A stretch of 64,000 nucleotides of DNA, taken from NCBI GenBank assembly GCA_964575095.1, contig CAZNPA010000002.1, positions 248,001 through 312,000 of the forward strand, in the 5' to 3' direction. The notes below the pieces were generated by a model. The model searched no databases and was not told the origin of the DNA. It was given only the letters and a program-made list of their open reading frames with translations. This document shows, in pieces, positions 1 through 8,820 of this stretch. Within the stretch, counting starts at the first letter, position 1; each line of letters starts with the position of its first letter. The translations under genes were made by a program, and so were the position numbers. The DNA comes from CAZNPA01 sp964575095 (GTDB taxonomy: Bacteria; Pseudomonadota; Alphaproteobacteria; Rickettsiales; SXRF01).

Positions 1-158
1 GTCTTGGTGGTCAGTATGGCAGCCAAAGATAAATTTTTACTAAAATTAGCGTTAAATTTCTCTTGTCCCGTTGCGCACAGCGACCCTCTTTTACTATAGC
101 CGGCAAAGGTAAAATTTGAGTTTATAATACGGGAAAGAACAGCCTAATTCAGGGTGTT

Positions 159-1022
159 TTAGAGGCGCCCGACAAGATAAGCAGCGAACACTATCCATCC
201 CAGCGCGGCATTGGACATAAAGATTGTGCGGCAGGACGCCGGGTTATCAAGATCGACTCGAAAAATCTGCCACATGAAGTGCAGCCACGCCATCAGCATC
301 AGGCCGTAAAAAACATGGCCGATTTGTGCCAGATGCCCTGCCATCGACCAGCACATGGCTGCCGCCGAATAGAAGACAAACAACGCTTGCTTGGTTTTGC
401 CGCCCAGTCGCAATGCCGTTGATTTTATTCCGGCGCGTGCGTCGTCGTCTTTATCCTGATGCGCGTAAATCGTGTCGTAGCCCAGTGTCCAGAACACGCC
501 GCCGATGTAAATCAAGAGCGCCGGAAATTCGACCGCGCCGGTGACTGCCGCCCAGCCCATCAGCGCGCCCCAGTTGAAGGTGAATCCCAGAAATAATTGC
601 GGCCACCAGCTGATGCGTTTCATCCACGGATAGAGAATGACCAGCGGAAGAGAAAGCGCCGCCCACAACAGCACCGCTTCTCCCAACGCCCATGCTACCA
701 GCACCGCCAGAAACAATAACCACACCAGCACCAGCACCGCCTGCGGCACCGTGATTTCGCCGCTGGCCAGCGGCCGGCCTTTGGTGCGCGCGACTTCTTT
801 ATCTAATTTGCGGTCGACAATATCATTCAAGATGCATCCTGCCGGCCGCATCAAAAACGCGCCGATAAAAAACATCAGCAGCAGGTAGAAAGACGGAAAG
901 TCTGGCGATGCCAGCGCCAGCGACCACCAGCACGGCCACAAGAGAAGCCAGATGCCCGTCGGCTGGTGTAGCCGCATCAGGCGGAAATAGGTGGAATAGG
1001 CGGGTGCGGGTGGGTTTTGCAT
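159..1022 (-). CDS. ubiA: 4-hydroxybenzoate polyprenyltransferase UbiA
   Basis: Inner-membrane prenyltransferase that attaches the polyprenyl tail to 4-hydroxybenzoate, an early step of ubiquinone synthesis. The 287-residue product has the usual family length and many hydrophobic helices. Both Asp-rich motifs are visible: NDIVDRKLD near residue 66 and YDTIYAHQDKDDD near residue 182, which in this family bind Mg-diphosphate. It is divergent from the next gene across about 66 bp, and its 5' end reads away from that gap. No strong ribosome-binding site precedes the ATG. Family assignment is firm; the tail length of its substrate cannot be read from sequence. Confidence 0.95.
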   Translation of the reverse strand: MQNPPAPAYSTYFRLMRLHQPTGIWLLLWPCWWSLALASPDFPSFYLLLMFFIGAFLMRPAGCILNDIVDRKLDKEVARTKGRPLASGEITVPQAVLVLVWLLFLAVLVAWALGEAVLLWAALSLPLVILYPWMKRISWWPQLFLGFTFNWGALMGWAAVTGAVEFPALLIYIGGVFWTLGYDTIYAHQDKDDDARAGIKSTALRLGGKTKQALFVFYSAAAMCWSMAGHLAQIGHVFYGLMLMAWLHFMWQIFRVDLDNPASCRTIFMSNAALGWIVFAAYLVGRL

Positions 1023-1088
1023 AAGGTTATTTACATAACATTAATTTTATTTTACCATAGAGGGAGTTTGTAAGATAAAGGATAAGGC

Positions 1089-1415
1089 ATGTTTAGTAAA
1101 CCGGATGATAGGACCAAGCGGGCTCTGCAAAATGTCGCCGATATTTTGGGAGTTCCCGCCAATCAGATTCGCTTTGAGAATATGGAGCATGGTGGTGTCA
1201 GAATAGCCATGGCTAAAGGTGTCAATGCAGATGCAGCAGAGACGTTTATGGCAATGCTCAGGCCTAACAGCGAATTCAAGTTAAGCTCCCGTTCAAGTTG
1301 GGGTAACAAGGTATATCGTATAGATATTGGAACTTTAAATAACGACAAAATAATGGAAGTCCTGACGGGATTACAGGCTGTTGCCGCAACACCGGTTTCT
1401 AAATCCATTTCGTAA
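1089..1415 (+). CDS. Hypothetical protein, 108 aa
   Basis: Small soluble protein that I do not recognise. The ATG is preceded by AAAGGAT about 7 bases upstream, a usable ribosome-binding site. There is no signal peptide or membrane helix, and the composition is mixed alpha/beta with a charged N-terminus (MFSKPDDRTKRALQNVAD). Base composition is more AT-rich than the flanking genes. It lies alone between ubiA (divergent) and rsmE (same strand, 46 bp downstream). Function unknown. Confidence 0.6.
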   Translation: MFSKPDDRTKRALQNVADILGVPANQIRFENMEHGGVRIAMAKGVNADAAETFMAMLRPNSEFKLSSRSSWGNKVYRIDIGTLNNDKIMEVLTGLQAVAATPVSKSIS

Positions 1416-1461
1416 TCTGCGTTCTTGTTTCTTTTTTTGAATCCACTAGCTTGGCGGCATC

Positions 1462-2325
1462 ATGTCGCCCCATTCTAAAATACGCTTATTCGCGCCCGTA
1501 CCGTACGAAATCGGGAAGCAGATTGATCTTACCGAAGGGCAATCGCATTATCTTTCCAACGTCATGCGCCAGCAGGCCGGCGATACGATAGCCCTATTCA
1601 ACGGCCATGACGGCGAATGGGTGGCCGAGATCGCCGCCGCCAAGAAACAAATCTCGCTACGCTTGATCGCGCAACAGCGCCCACAAAAAGCGTCGCCGGA
1701 CCTGTGGCTGGCGTTTGCGCCGATTAAAAACAAAACCGATTTGGTGGTGGAGAAAGCGACCGAACTCGGCGTTTCAAAAATAATGCCGGTCTTCACGCAG
1801 CATGCCGTGGTCAGGAGTGTCAACATGGAAAAGCTGACGGCACATGCGGTCGAAGCCGCCGAGCAATGCGAGCGCATGGACGTGCCGGTGATTGAAACCA
1901 CCAAAGACATACCTACATTACTTAGCCAGTGGCCGCGCGATCGCACGCTCTTTTACGGCGACGAAAGCGGCAAAGGAGAGTCGTTGAAAGACCTATTGGC
2001 TCCCCCCTTGAGGGGGAGCGGGCGAGAACGAGCCGAAGGCGAAGTTGGAGCCGTGGGGGGTGGTGGAGTGGATACACAAACGACCCCTCCCGCTTCGAGC
2101 GGCGCCATCGCTTGCTCTCAGCCGCCCTCCCTCAAGGAGAGGGCAGGAATTTTAATCGGCCCCGAGGGCGGGTTTTCCGTTGATGAGCAGAAACTATTGC
2201 ATAGCCTGCCGTTCGTAAAACCGTTTTCCATGGGCCCGCGCATCCTGCGTGCCGACACGGCGGCGGTGGCGGCGCTGGCATGCGTGCAGGCATGGCTGGG
2301 CGATTGGGAAGAAAAACCGGCATGA
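1462..2325 (+). CDS. rsmE: 16S rRNA m3U1498 methyltransferase RsmE with a repeat-encoded insert
   Basis: SPOUT-class methyltransferase that methylates U1498 of 16S rRNA using SAM. The N-terminal RNA-binding (PUA-like) part carries LTEGQSHYLSNVMR; the C-terminal trefoil knot has ILIGPEGGFS near residues 230-239 and MGPRILRADTA near the end, as the family requires. At 287 residues it is roughly 40 longer than usual. The excess is residues about 179-228, encoded entirely by a palindromic repeat (1998-2146) and inserted just before the SAM-binding loop without breaking the frame. Its stop overlaps the gshA start as ATGA, so the two are probably cotranscribed. Confidence 0.93.
   Translation: MSPHSKIRLFAPVPYEIGKQIDLTEGQSHYLSNVMRQQAGDTIALFNGHDGEWVAEIAAAKKQISLRLIAQQRPQKASPDLWLAFAPIKNKTDLVVEKATELGVSKIMPVFTQHAVVRSVNMEKLTAHAVEAAEQCERMDVPVIETTKDIPTLLSQWPRDRTLFYGDESGKGESLKDLLAPPLRGSGRERAEGEVGAVGGGGVDTQTTPPASSGAIACSQPPSLKERAGILIGPEGGFSVDEQKLLHSLPFVKPFSMGPRILRADTAAVAALACVQAWLGDWEEKPA
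1998..2146. repeat. G/C-run palindromic repeat inside rsmE (family 2)
   Basis: About 149 bp. It opens with a CTCCCCCCTTGAGGGGGAG-type hairpin, continues with GCGGGCGAGAACGAGCC, then GCCGTGGGGGGT, a loop, a complementary ACCCCTCCCGCTTCGAGC arm and a closing CCCTCAAGGAGAGGG hairpin. The same architecture recurs at 14264-14414, 29284-29458 and 45391-45510. Here it is open in the rsmE frame and is translated. Confidence 0.85.
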
Positions 2326-3548
2326 TCATCTTAAACACCCTAAAAATCCTCGACGATAACCGGCACGACGACATCGAGCGCTGGTTCGCCGGGCAGCGCA
2401 AAACGGCGATGCCGTATGTCACGACGTCGGTGGATCTCAGGCATTCCGGTTTCAAGCTGGCGCCGGTCGATACCAATTTATACCCGGCTGGATTTCACAA
2501 TCTTTCGCCGGAAGCGCGTCTGCGCGCGGCGCGGTTTTTCGCGCGGCTGCTCAAAGAACATTATCCCAGCGCCAAACGCATACTGCTAGTTCCAGAAAGC
2601 CATACGCGCAACCTGGCCTACCGCGAAAACCTGGTGGTGCTGATGGCGATTTTAAGAGATGCGGGCATCGAGGCGCGGCTGAGCAGCCTTGCCGCTGCCG
2701 CCGGGCAGCCGATCGAGCTCGAATCGCCATCGGGCTCAACAATCACGCAGTATCCGCTGAAGCGGGAAGGCGCGCGATTGGGTCTGGAAGACGGTTTCAT
2801 GCCGGATATTATCTTGCTTAATAACGACATGACGTCCGGCGTGCCGGAATTATTGCAAGGCATCGAACAACCGATTCTGCCGCCGCCTTCCATGGGCTGG
2901 TGGCGGCGCAAGAAGAGCGCGCATTTTGCCGCGTATAAAACAGTGGCCGAAGATTTCTGTCGGCAGTTTTTGCTCGACCCGTGGCTGATTTCCGCTGAGT
3001 TCCATGCCTGCGGCAAAGTGGATTTCAAGCACCACCAGGGCTTGGATTGCGTCGCCAAAGGCGTGGAAGCGGTGCTTTCGCGCATCAAGGAAAAATACAA
3101 GGCGCATGGGATTACAAGCGACCCCTACGTCTTCATCAAGGCCGACAGCGGTACCTACGGCATGGGCATCATGACCGCGCATACGCCGGAAGAGGTCTTA
3201 AGCGTCAACAAGAAAACCCGCAACAAGATGCAGGTGGTGAAAGAAGGCGCGCAGGTGAGCGAAGTCATCATTCAGGAGGGCGTGCCGACGACGGATACCG
3301 TAAGCGGCAAACCGGCCGAGCCGATGATCTATCTCGTCGACGGCGTACCGATAGGCGGCATGTGGCGCGCCAACGCCGAGCGCGACGCCTTCAACAATTT
3401 AAACGCTGCCGGCATGGAATTCACCGGCATGTGCGACGAAAGCGAAGACGAATGCGGAAAATGGAAATCGGTCGCCGGCTGTAATTTCCGCTCATTCGGC
3501 CTGGTGGCGGCGATTGCGGCACTGGCCGCGGCGCGGGAGAAGTACTGA
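2322..3548 (+). CDS. gshA: Glutamate-cysteine ligase (GshA, PF08886-like family)
   Basis: Predicted to join glutamate and cysteine, the first committed step of glutathione synthesis. The 408-residue protein resembles the proteobacterial GshA family that is distinct from E. coli GshA: LLVPESHTRNLAYRENL near residues 95-111, VFIKADSGTYGMGIM near residue 270 and a C-terminal MIYLVDGVPIGGMWRAN region, giving an ATP-grasp-like appearance. I chose ATG 2322 because it overlaps the rsmE stop (ATGA); an upstream in-frame ATG at 2280 would lie wholly inside rsmE. A palindromic repeat follows 5 bases after the stop. Confidence 0.85.
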   Translation: MIILNTLKILDDNRHDDIERWFAGQRKTAMPYVTTSVDLRHSGFKLAPVDTNLYPAGFHNLSPEARLRAARFFARLLKEHYPSAKRILLVPESHTRNLAYRENLVVLMAILRDAGIEARLSSLAAAAGQPIELESPSGSTITQYPLKREGARLGLEDGFMPDIILLNNDMTSGVPELLQGIEQPILPPPSMGWWRRKKSAHFAAYKTVAEDFCRQFLLDPWLISAEFHACGKVDFKHHQGLDCVAKGVEAVLSRIKEKYKAHGITSDPYVFIKADSGTYGMGIMTAHTPEEVLSVNKKTRNKMQVVKEGAQVSEVIIQEGVPTTDTVSGKPAEPMIYLVDGVPIGGMWRANAERDAFNNLNAAGMEFTGMCDESEDECGKWKSVAGCNFRSFGLVAAIAALAAAREKY

Positions 3549-3553
3549 TTTTT

Positions 3554-3641
3554 GTCCTGAGCGAGCGAAGCGAGTCGAAGGATCTTCGCAAGTTGCACGG
3601 ATAAAGATCCTTCGGCTTCGCTGCGCTCCGCTCAGGATGAC
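3554..3641. repeat. TCCTGAGC palindromic repeat, copy a (family 3)
   Basis: About 88 bp imperfect palindrome: GTCCTGAGCG... GTCGAAGGATCTT, a central TTGCACGG, then AAGATCCTTCGG...CGCTCAGGATGAC. It lies between convergent gshA and the M16 peptidase gene, and its right end supplies the last two codons and the TGA of the M16 gene. Related copies are at 7777-7864 and 54062-54152. Confidence 0.9.
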
Positions 3642-4891
3642 AAGCGTTTCATCAAATCCGCGTACGGCAGCACGCCTTTGGTGTCGCCCAGCGCGGCGAC
3701 GGTCAGCGCGCCGGAGATCAGTTTTTTGCCGAAGCGGATGACGTCGTCTTTAGTAATGACGTTGATCTTTTCGATGATGTCTTTGGCCTGACGGTATTCG
3801 CCGAAGGTGAGGAGGTGGCGGCCGATCCAGGTCGCTACCGCATGCGGGCTTTCGCGCGACATCAGCAAATCCGACTTGAGCTGGTTCTTGGCGCGCGAGA
3901 GTTCTTCGTCGCTGATGGCGGCTGCCATGCCGGTGAGCTGGTCGCAGAGCACGCCGGAAAGTTCTGCGCCCTTCTCCGGCGACGTGGCGGCGTAAATGCC
4001 GAGCACGCCGCAATCCTGGTAGGCCGAGCCCGAGGCATAGACGGTATAGGCCAGACCGCGCTTCTCGCGCACCTCCTGGAATAACCGCGACGACATGCCG
4101 CCGCCCAAGATAATCGAATAGAGCTGCATCGTGTAATAATCCGGGTCGCGCTGCGAGATGGCGGGCAGGCCATAGAGCAGATGCAGCTGCTCCAATTTCT
4201 TGGCGACGCGGCTGTCGCCGCCTTTGTAGGCGCCGGGCACGTACGCTGCTTCCGCCGGTCGTTCCGGCAGGTTGAAATAACGGTTGGCAAGTGTTAGCAC
4301 CGACGCGTGGTCGATGCTGCCGGCGGCGGAAACCACCATGCGCGGCGCACGGTAATGCGCCTGCATGTAATTGATGAGGTCATTGCGGCGGTACGACGCC
4401 ACGCGTTCCTCGGTGCTCAAGATCGAGCGCCCCAGCGGCTGGTCGGGGAACGCCGTTTCGCTGAAATAATCATAAATCAAGTCATCGGGCGTGTCGCGAT
4501 GCATGGCGATTTCCTGTATGACCACGCCCTGCTCGCGCGAGAGCTCTTCCGGATCGAACACCGAGCGCTGCAGGATATCGGCCAGGATATCCGCCGCCAG
4601 ATCGATGTTTTCCTTAAGCACCTTGGCGTAATAGACGGTGGTTTCCATCGAGGTGTAGGCGTTGAATTGCCCGCCGATATTGTCGAACGCTTCGGCGATG
4701 TCGCGTGCGCTCCGGGTCTTAGTGCCCTTGAACGCCATGTGTTCCAGCAGATGCGAGATACCGTTTTCCTCCAGGCTTTCATGGCGCGCGCCGACGCCGC
4801 AGCTTACGGCGATGGCGACGCTCTCGACGCCGGGCAATGTCTCGCTGGCGATGCGTAATCCATTGGGCAGGGTGGTGAGTTGGTAGGTCAT
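3632..4891 (-). CDS. M16 family zinc peptidase (mitochondrial-processing-peptidase-like)
   Basis: Inverzincin protease of 419 residues. The inverted zinc motif HxxEH is present as H47, E50, H51 (HLLEHMAFKG), and the third ligand is E127 in VVIQEIAMH, at the expected 76-residue spacing. The second half holds the inactive homologous domain with GGGMSSRLFQEVREKRGLAY. Bacterial members next to thrC are the closest relatives of mitochondrial processing peptidase beta; the native substrate is not known. It overlaps thrC by 4 bp and ends operon SURF1-thrC-M16. The final SS-stop comes from the adjacent palindromic repeat, so the native C-terminus was probably trimmed or extended by that insertion. 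Confidence 0.93.
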   Translation of the reverse strand: MTYQLTTLPNGLRIASETLPGVESVAIAVSCGVGARHESLEENGISHLLEHMAFKGTKTRSARDIAEAFDNIGGQFNAYTSMETTVYYAKVLKENIDLAADILADILQRSVFDPEELSREQGVVIQEIAMHRDTPDDLIYDYFSETAFPDQPLGRSILSTEERVASYRRNDLINYMQAHYRAPRMVVSAAGSIDHASVLTLANRYFNLPERPAEAAYVPGAYKGGDSRVAKKLEQLHLLYGLPAISQRDPDYYTMQLYSIILGGGMSSRLFQEVREKRGLAYTVYASGSAYQDCGVLGIYAATSPEKGAELSGVLCDQLTGMAAAISDEELSRAKNQLKSDLLMSRESPHAVATWIGRHLLTFGEYRQAKDIIEKINVITKDDVIRFGKKLISGALTVAALGDTKGVLPYADLMKRLSS

Positions 4892-6291
4892 GCGGCAAAT
4901 CCTGTAATATATTTTTTCACGGCATTCACATCGTTCTCCATCGTCTCAAATTTTTCCTTGCGCAGCAAAATATCCTTCATCATGTCCGGTAGCGCCGGGC
5001 GGATGCCGAGGGCTTCCTTGACCGCTTCCGGGAATTTGGCCGGGTGTGCGGTGGCGAGCGCGATCAGCGGCGTCGCCGTGCGGCTGCGGCAGCGTACGCC
5101 GGCAGTAAGGCCGACGGCGGTATGCGGGTCAAGCAGGTAGCCGCTGGCCTTATAGGTATCGGAAATCGCCTGCAGCGTTTCGTCGTCGCTGACCGAGGTG
5201 CTGACGAAATCCGATTGCAGCCGCATCAGCACCTGCGGCGTCACCGTAAAGCGCTTATTGGTTTTGAGCTGCGTCATGAGCTCACTCACCGCCGCGCCGT
5301 TGCTGTCGTAAAGATCGAAGAGCAGCCGCTCGAAGTTGCTGGAAACCTGAATATCCATGCTGGGGCTAAGCGTCGGCATCACCGGCTCGAGATCGTAGAG
5401 CCCACCCATCAGGCAGCGCGTCAGGATATTATTGCGGTTGGTGCCGATGATGAGCTGCTCAATGGGCAGTCCCAGACGCTTGGCGATGTAGCCGGCATAG
5501 ACGTCGCCGAAATTGCCGGTGGGGACGGCGAAGCTGACGCTTTTAGCCGGAGCGCCGAGCGCCATCGCCGCGTAGAAATAATAAACGACCTGTGCCAGTA
5601 TCCGCGCCCAGTTGATCGAATTGACGGCGGTCAGGCGCCGCGCGCCGCAAAAACCCGGTTCAGAAAAAAGCGATTTCACGATTGCCTGGCAGTCGTCGAA
5701 CGTGCCGTTGATGGCGATGTTGTGCACGTTGTCGTCGAGGATGGTGGTCATCTGTCGCCGCTGCACGTCCGACACGCGGCCCTTGGGGTGCAGGATGACG
5801 ATATCCATGTTCTTGCGCTCGCGGCAGCCCATGATCGCCGCCGAGCCGGTATCGCCCGATGTCGCGCCTAAAATAATCGCCTTCTCGCCGCGCTTTTCTA
5901 AAATATGCTCCATCAGGCGTCCTAAGAATTGCAGCGCGAAATCTTTGAACGCCAGCGTCGGGCCGTGGAAAAGTTCGAGCACGAACGTATGCGATCCCAC
6001 CTGCACCAGAGGTGCGATGGCGGCGTGGCGGAAGCGGCGGTACGATTCGGCGATCAGCCTCTCCAGCACTTCCGGCTCGACGGTATCGTCGACGAAGCGC
6101 GACATGACGATATAGGCAAGTTCGGGGTAGGAGAGCGCCTGCAGGCTTGCGATCTCGGCAGTGGAAAAGGCCGGGATGTGGTTCGGCACATAGAGCCCGC
6201 CGTCGCCGGCCACGTTGGCCAGCACGACTTCCGCAAACGATAGTTCGCGTGCCTCGCCGCGGGTGGAGATATAGCGTACGGGGTTGCTCAT
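4888..6291 (-). CDS. thrC: Threonine synthase
   Basis: PLP enzyme converting O-phospho-homoserine to threonine. At 467 residues it is the long proteobacterial/yeast-type form. The PLP lysine is K116 in HGPTLAFKDFALQ, followed by the phosphate-binding stretch GATSGDTGSAA. It overlaps both neighbours by 4 bp (SURF1 upstream, M16 peptidase downstream), so the three are translated from one message. This SURF1-thrC-M16 order is common in alphaproteobacteria, usually downstream of cytochrome oxidase genes, which are not adjacent here. Confidence 0.96.
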   Translation of the reverse strand: MSNPVRYISTRGEARELSFAEVVLANVAGDGGLYVPNHIPAFSTAEIASLQALSYPELAYIVMSRFVDDTVEPEVLERLIAESYRRFRHAAIAPLVQVGSHTFVLELFHGPTLAFKDFALQFLGRLMEHILEKRGEKAIILGATSGDTGSAAIMGCRERKNMDIVILHPKGRVSDVQRRQMTTILDDNVHNIAINGTFDDCQAIVKSLFSEPGFCGARRLTAVNSINWARILAQVVYYFYAAMALGAPAKSVSFAVPTGNFGDVYAGYIAKRLGLPIEQLIIGTNRNNILTRCLMGGLYDLEPVMPTLSPSMDIQVSSNFERLLFDLYDSNGAAVSELMTQLKTNKRFTVTPQVLMRLQSDFVSTSVSDDETLQAISDTYKASGYLLDPHTAVGLTAGVRCRSRTATPLIALATAHPAKFPEAVKEALGIRPALPDMMKDILLRKEKFETMENDVNAVKKYITGFAA

Positions 6292-6968
6292 GCTTTTTTG
6301 TTGTCCGGCAGGCGGTGATAAAAAATCAACATGACTATGCCTACCAGCGCCAGCGAAAACCAGGTCAAGGCATAGCCCAGATGGTCGTTCCTGAGCAGGA
6401 TTTTGCCGTCGGGCGTGATCGGGCGGGTGTCGGTATTGTAAGGCGTGAAGGCTTCGAGCACCAGCGGCAGCAGCTCGACTTTAGCCAAACGCGACATGGC
6501 GGGGATATTTTCATAGAGCCAGATATTCTGGTCCGGCCGGTTTTCCGGCACGAACAGGCGGTGCGGGAATGCCGGGCGCAGGAAGCCTTTGACGGTTTGC
6601 ACGCGGGCATCCGGTTTTTTATCCGCCGGCGCCAAACCGACATTGACCAGAATGACGCGCTTGTCGTTCTCCGGCTTAAACGGCAGCAACATAAAAAATT
6701 CGCGTCCGGGTTCCTTGCGGCCGCTGATGCGGCGGAAAGAAATATCCTTTAGAAATCGCCCGCGCAGTTCTACCTTATGGTAATCGAGACCGGTCAAATC
6801 CGGCGGCAGGTTTTTCAGCGCCGGTTCGATTTGCGATTGCTCGATATTGGTGATGAGTTGCGTTTTCCACTCCAGCCGCTGCATCTGCCACATGCCGAGC
6901 GACGCCAGCAGGAGGACGGCCGCCGCCACCACCAGCGAGGGAATAAGTTCGAACTGCCGCAAGCGCAT
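6288..6968 (-). CDS. SURF1 family cytochrome oxidase assembly protein
   Basis: Inner-membrane factor for maturation of heme-copper oxidases. The 226-residue protein has the family layout: an N-terminal membrane helix (VVAAAVLLLASLGMWQ, about residues 13-28), a periplasmic domain with RRISGRKEPGREFFML and VILVNVGLAP, and a C-terminal helix (ALTWFSLALVGIVMLIFY). It is first in the SURF1-thrC-M16 operon. Its usual neighbours (coxB, coxA, coxC) are absent, because the upstream region switches to a divergent peroxiredoxin gene. Implies aerobic respiration with an aa3-type oxidase elsewhere in the genome. Confidence 0.92.
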   Translation of the reverse strand: MRLRQFELIPSLVVAAAVLLLASLGMWQMQRLEWKTQLITNIEQSQIEPALKNLPPDLTGLDYHKVELRGRFLKDISFRRISGRKEPGREFFMLLPFKPENDKRVILVNVGLAPADKKPDARVQTVKGFLRPAFPHRLFVPENRPDQNIWLYENIPAMSRLAKVELLPLVLEAFTPYNTDTRPITPDGKILLRNDHLGYALTWFSLALVGIVMLIFYHRLPDNKKA

Positions 6969-7131
6969 GAGTGGCCGCCTTATAATTTACGAGGCGCATA
7001 AAATAGGGGGGATGCGGCTGAAAAACAACCCTTATCGCAAAAGTGAGGGCAGCCATGCCAGAAAGCCGCTTGAACCTTATGTTTTTCGCACTATATTCAT
7101 CTTCCCATTCACCCTCATTGAAGGAGATTTT

Positions 7132-7770
7132 ATGAGCGTTCTCGTTGGAAAAATAGCCCCCGATTTCACCGCCAAGGCCGTGATGCCCGACAACAGTATC
7201 GAGGAAAACTTCAACCTGTTTTCGTTCCTCGGCATCAAGCGCGACAACATGGGCAAGGTGATCAAGCCGGGAAAGATTGGCGTGCTGTTTTTCTACCCGC
7301 TCGATTTCACCTTCGTCTGCCCGTCGGAAATCATCGCTTTCAACAACCGCCTCAAGGAATTCAAGCTGCGTAAGACGGAAGTGATTGCCGTCTCGGTCGA
7401 TTCGCACTTCACGCATCTGGCCTGGAAAAATACCCCGGTCGAAAAAGGCGGCATCGGCAACGTTCAATTCCCGATGGTGGCCGACCTCACCAAGCACATC
7501 GCCCGCGACTATGACGTCTTAACCGGCGGCGCCGTCGCCTTCCGCGGCACGTTCATGATCGACGGCAACGGTGTCGTCCGCCACCAGATCGTCAACGACC
7601 TGCCGCTCGGCCGCAATGTCGACGAAGCGCTCCGCATGGTCGACGCGCTGCAATTCCACGAAGAGCACGGCGAAGTCTGCCCCGCCGGCTGGAACCGCGG
7701 CGATGAAGGTATGGAAGCCAATGCCTCCGGCGTTGCCAAGTATCTCAAGGGACACGCGAAGAAACTTTAG
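7132..7770 (+). CDS. 2-Cys peroxiredoxin (AhpC/TSA family)
   Basis: Thiol peroxidase of 212 residues that reduces H2O2 and organic peroxides. The peroxidatic cysteine is C63 in FYPLDFTFVCPSE and the resolving cysteine is C183 in HGEVCPAGW, the typical 2-Cys arrangement. The ATG at 7132 is chosen for its strong AAGGAG site 7 bases upstream and because MSVLVGKIAPDF is the canonical N-terminus; an in-frame start at 6847 would run through SURF1. The next gene is trxB, whose product could regenerate it through a thioredoxin. A palindromic repeat fills the gap between the two. Confidence 0.95.
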   Translation: MSVLVGKIAPDFTAKAVMPDNSIEENFNLFSFLGIKRDNMGKVIKPGKIGVLFFYPLDFTFVCPSEIIAFNNRLKEFKLRKTEVIAVSVDSHFTHLAWKNTPVEKGGIGNVQFPMVADLTKHIARDYDVLTGGAVAFRGTFMIDGNGVVRHQIVNDLPLGRNVDEALRMVDALQFHEEHGEVCPAGWNRGDEGMEANASGVAKYLKGHAKKL

Positions 7771-7776
7771 GAAAAC

Positions 7777-7864
7777 ATCCTGAGCGAAGGCCGGAGGCCT
7801 GAGTCGAAGGATCTTTGGCGTTGCAGCGGCAAAGATCCTTCGACTCGCTTCGCTCACTCAGGAC
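7777..7864. repeat. TCCTGAGC palindromic repeat, copy b (family 3)
   Basis: About 88 bp: ATCCTGAGCGAAGG... GTCGAAGGATCTTTGG, central TTGCAGCGG, then AAAGATCCTTCGACTCG...CTCACTCAGGA. It occupies the whole interval between the peroxiredoxin stop and the trxB start, ending 5 bases before the trxB ATG, so any trxB ribosome-binding site must be provided by the repeat (AGGA). Confidence 0.9.
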
Positions 7865-7869
7865 TTTTT

Positions 7870-8814
7870 ATGACCACCGAACACAAAACCAAAATCCTCA
7901 TCATCGGCTCCGGCGCAGCGGGTTGCACCGCGGCCATCTATGCTGCGCGCGCAATGCTAAAACCCATTTTAGTGCGCGGAATGCAGCCGGGCGGGCAGAT
8001 GACCATCACCACCGACGTCGAGAATTATCCCGGCTTTGCCGATACGATCCAAGGGCCGTGGCTGATGGAGCAGATGGAAAAGCAGGCGGCGCATGTTGGT
8101 ACGGAAATCAAGGACGACACCATCGCCAGCGTCGATTTATCGAAGCGGCCGTTTACCGCCGTTGGCGAATCGGGCGATACCTATACTGCTGATGCGGTGA
8201 TTATCGCCACCGGTGCTTGCGCCCGCTGGATGGGCATCGACAGCGAAAAGAAATTCCAGGGCTTCGGCATTTCCGCCTGCGCGACGTGCGACGGATTTTT
8301 CTTCAAAGGCAAAGAAGTCGTCGTCATCGGCGGCGGCAACAGCGCCGTCGAGGAGGCGATATATCTCGCCAATATTTGCAGCAAGGTGACGCTGATTCAC
8401 CGCCGCGACAGCTTGCGCGCCGAGAAAATCGCGCAGGAGCGTTTGTTCGCCAACCCGAAAATATCCGTGGTTTGGGACAGCGTCGTCGATGAATTTTTAG
8501 GCACGGAGAATCCAAACAGCTTAACTGGCGTCAAAATCAAAAATGTCAAAACCGGCGCCGTATCCGAAATCAAGTGCGACGGCGCGTTCGTTTCCATCGG
8601 CCACGTTCCCAATACCGAAATCTTCAAAGGTAGTGCGCTGAAATTGGATAACGAGGGTTATATCCTCACCGCGCCCGGTAGCACCAAGACCAACATCGCG
8701 GGCATCTTCGCCGCCGGCGATGTGCAGGACCGCATCTTCCGCCAGGCGGTAACGGCAGCCGGCACCGGCTGCATGGCCGCTTTAGAGGCCGAGAAATTTC
8801 TGGCCGGGCATTAA
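7870..8814 (+). CDS. trxB: Thioredoxin-disulfide reductase
   Basis: Low-molecular-weight flavoprotein that uses NADPH to reduce thioredoxin. In its 314 residues are the FAD site GSGAAGCTAAIYAAR (residues 13-27), the redox pair C137/C140 in ACATCDGFF, the NADPH site GGGNSAVEEA, and the C-terminal FAD motif GIFAAGDVQD. It follows a peroxiredoxin gene on the same strand, consistent with a shared peroxide-defence role. Its 5' leader is a palindromic repeat. Confidence 0.97.
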   Translation: MTTEHKTKILIIGSGAAGCTAAIYAARAMLKPILVRGMQPGGQMTITTDVENYPGFADTIQGPWLMEQMEKQAAHVGTEIKDDTIASVDLSKRPFTAVGESGDTYTADAVIIATGACARWMGIDSEKKFQGFGISACATCDGFFFKGKEVVVIGGGNSAVEEAIYLANICSKVTLIHRRDSLRAEKIAQERLFANPKISVVWDSVVDEFLGTENPNSLTGVKIKNVKTGAVSEIKCDGAFVSIGHVPNTEIFKGSALKLDNEGYILTAPGSTKTNIAGIFAAGDVQDRIFRQAVTAAGTGCMAALEAEKFLAGH

Positions 8815-8820
8815 AATTTT

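Noticed and set aside
1..158. TATAAT at about 123-128 and a short open frame at the left edge
   Set aside because: It points into the 3' end of the leftward ubiA gene with no rightward gene to serve, and the short frame has no supporting signal.
5044..5871. 275-codon open frame antisense to thrC
   Set aside because: Shadow of the GC-rich thrC gene with no recognisable features.
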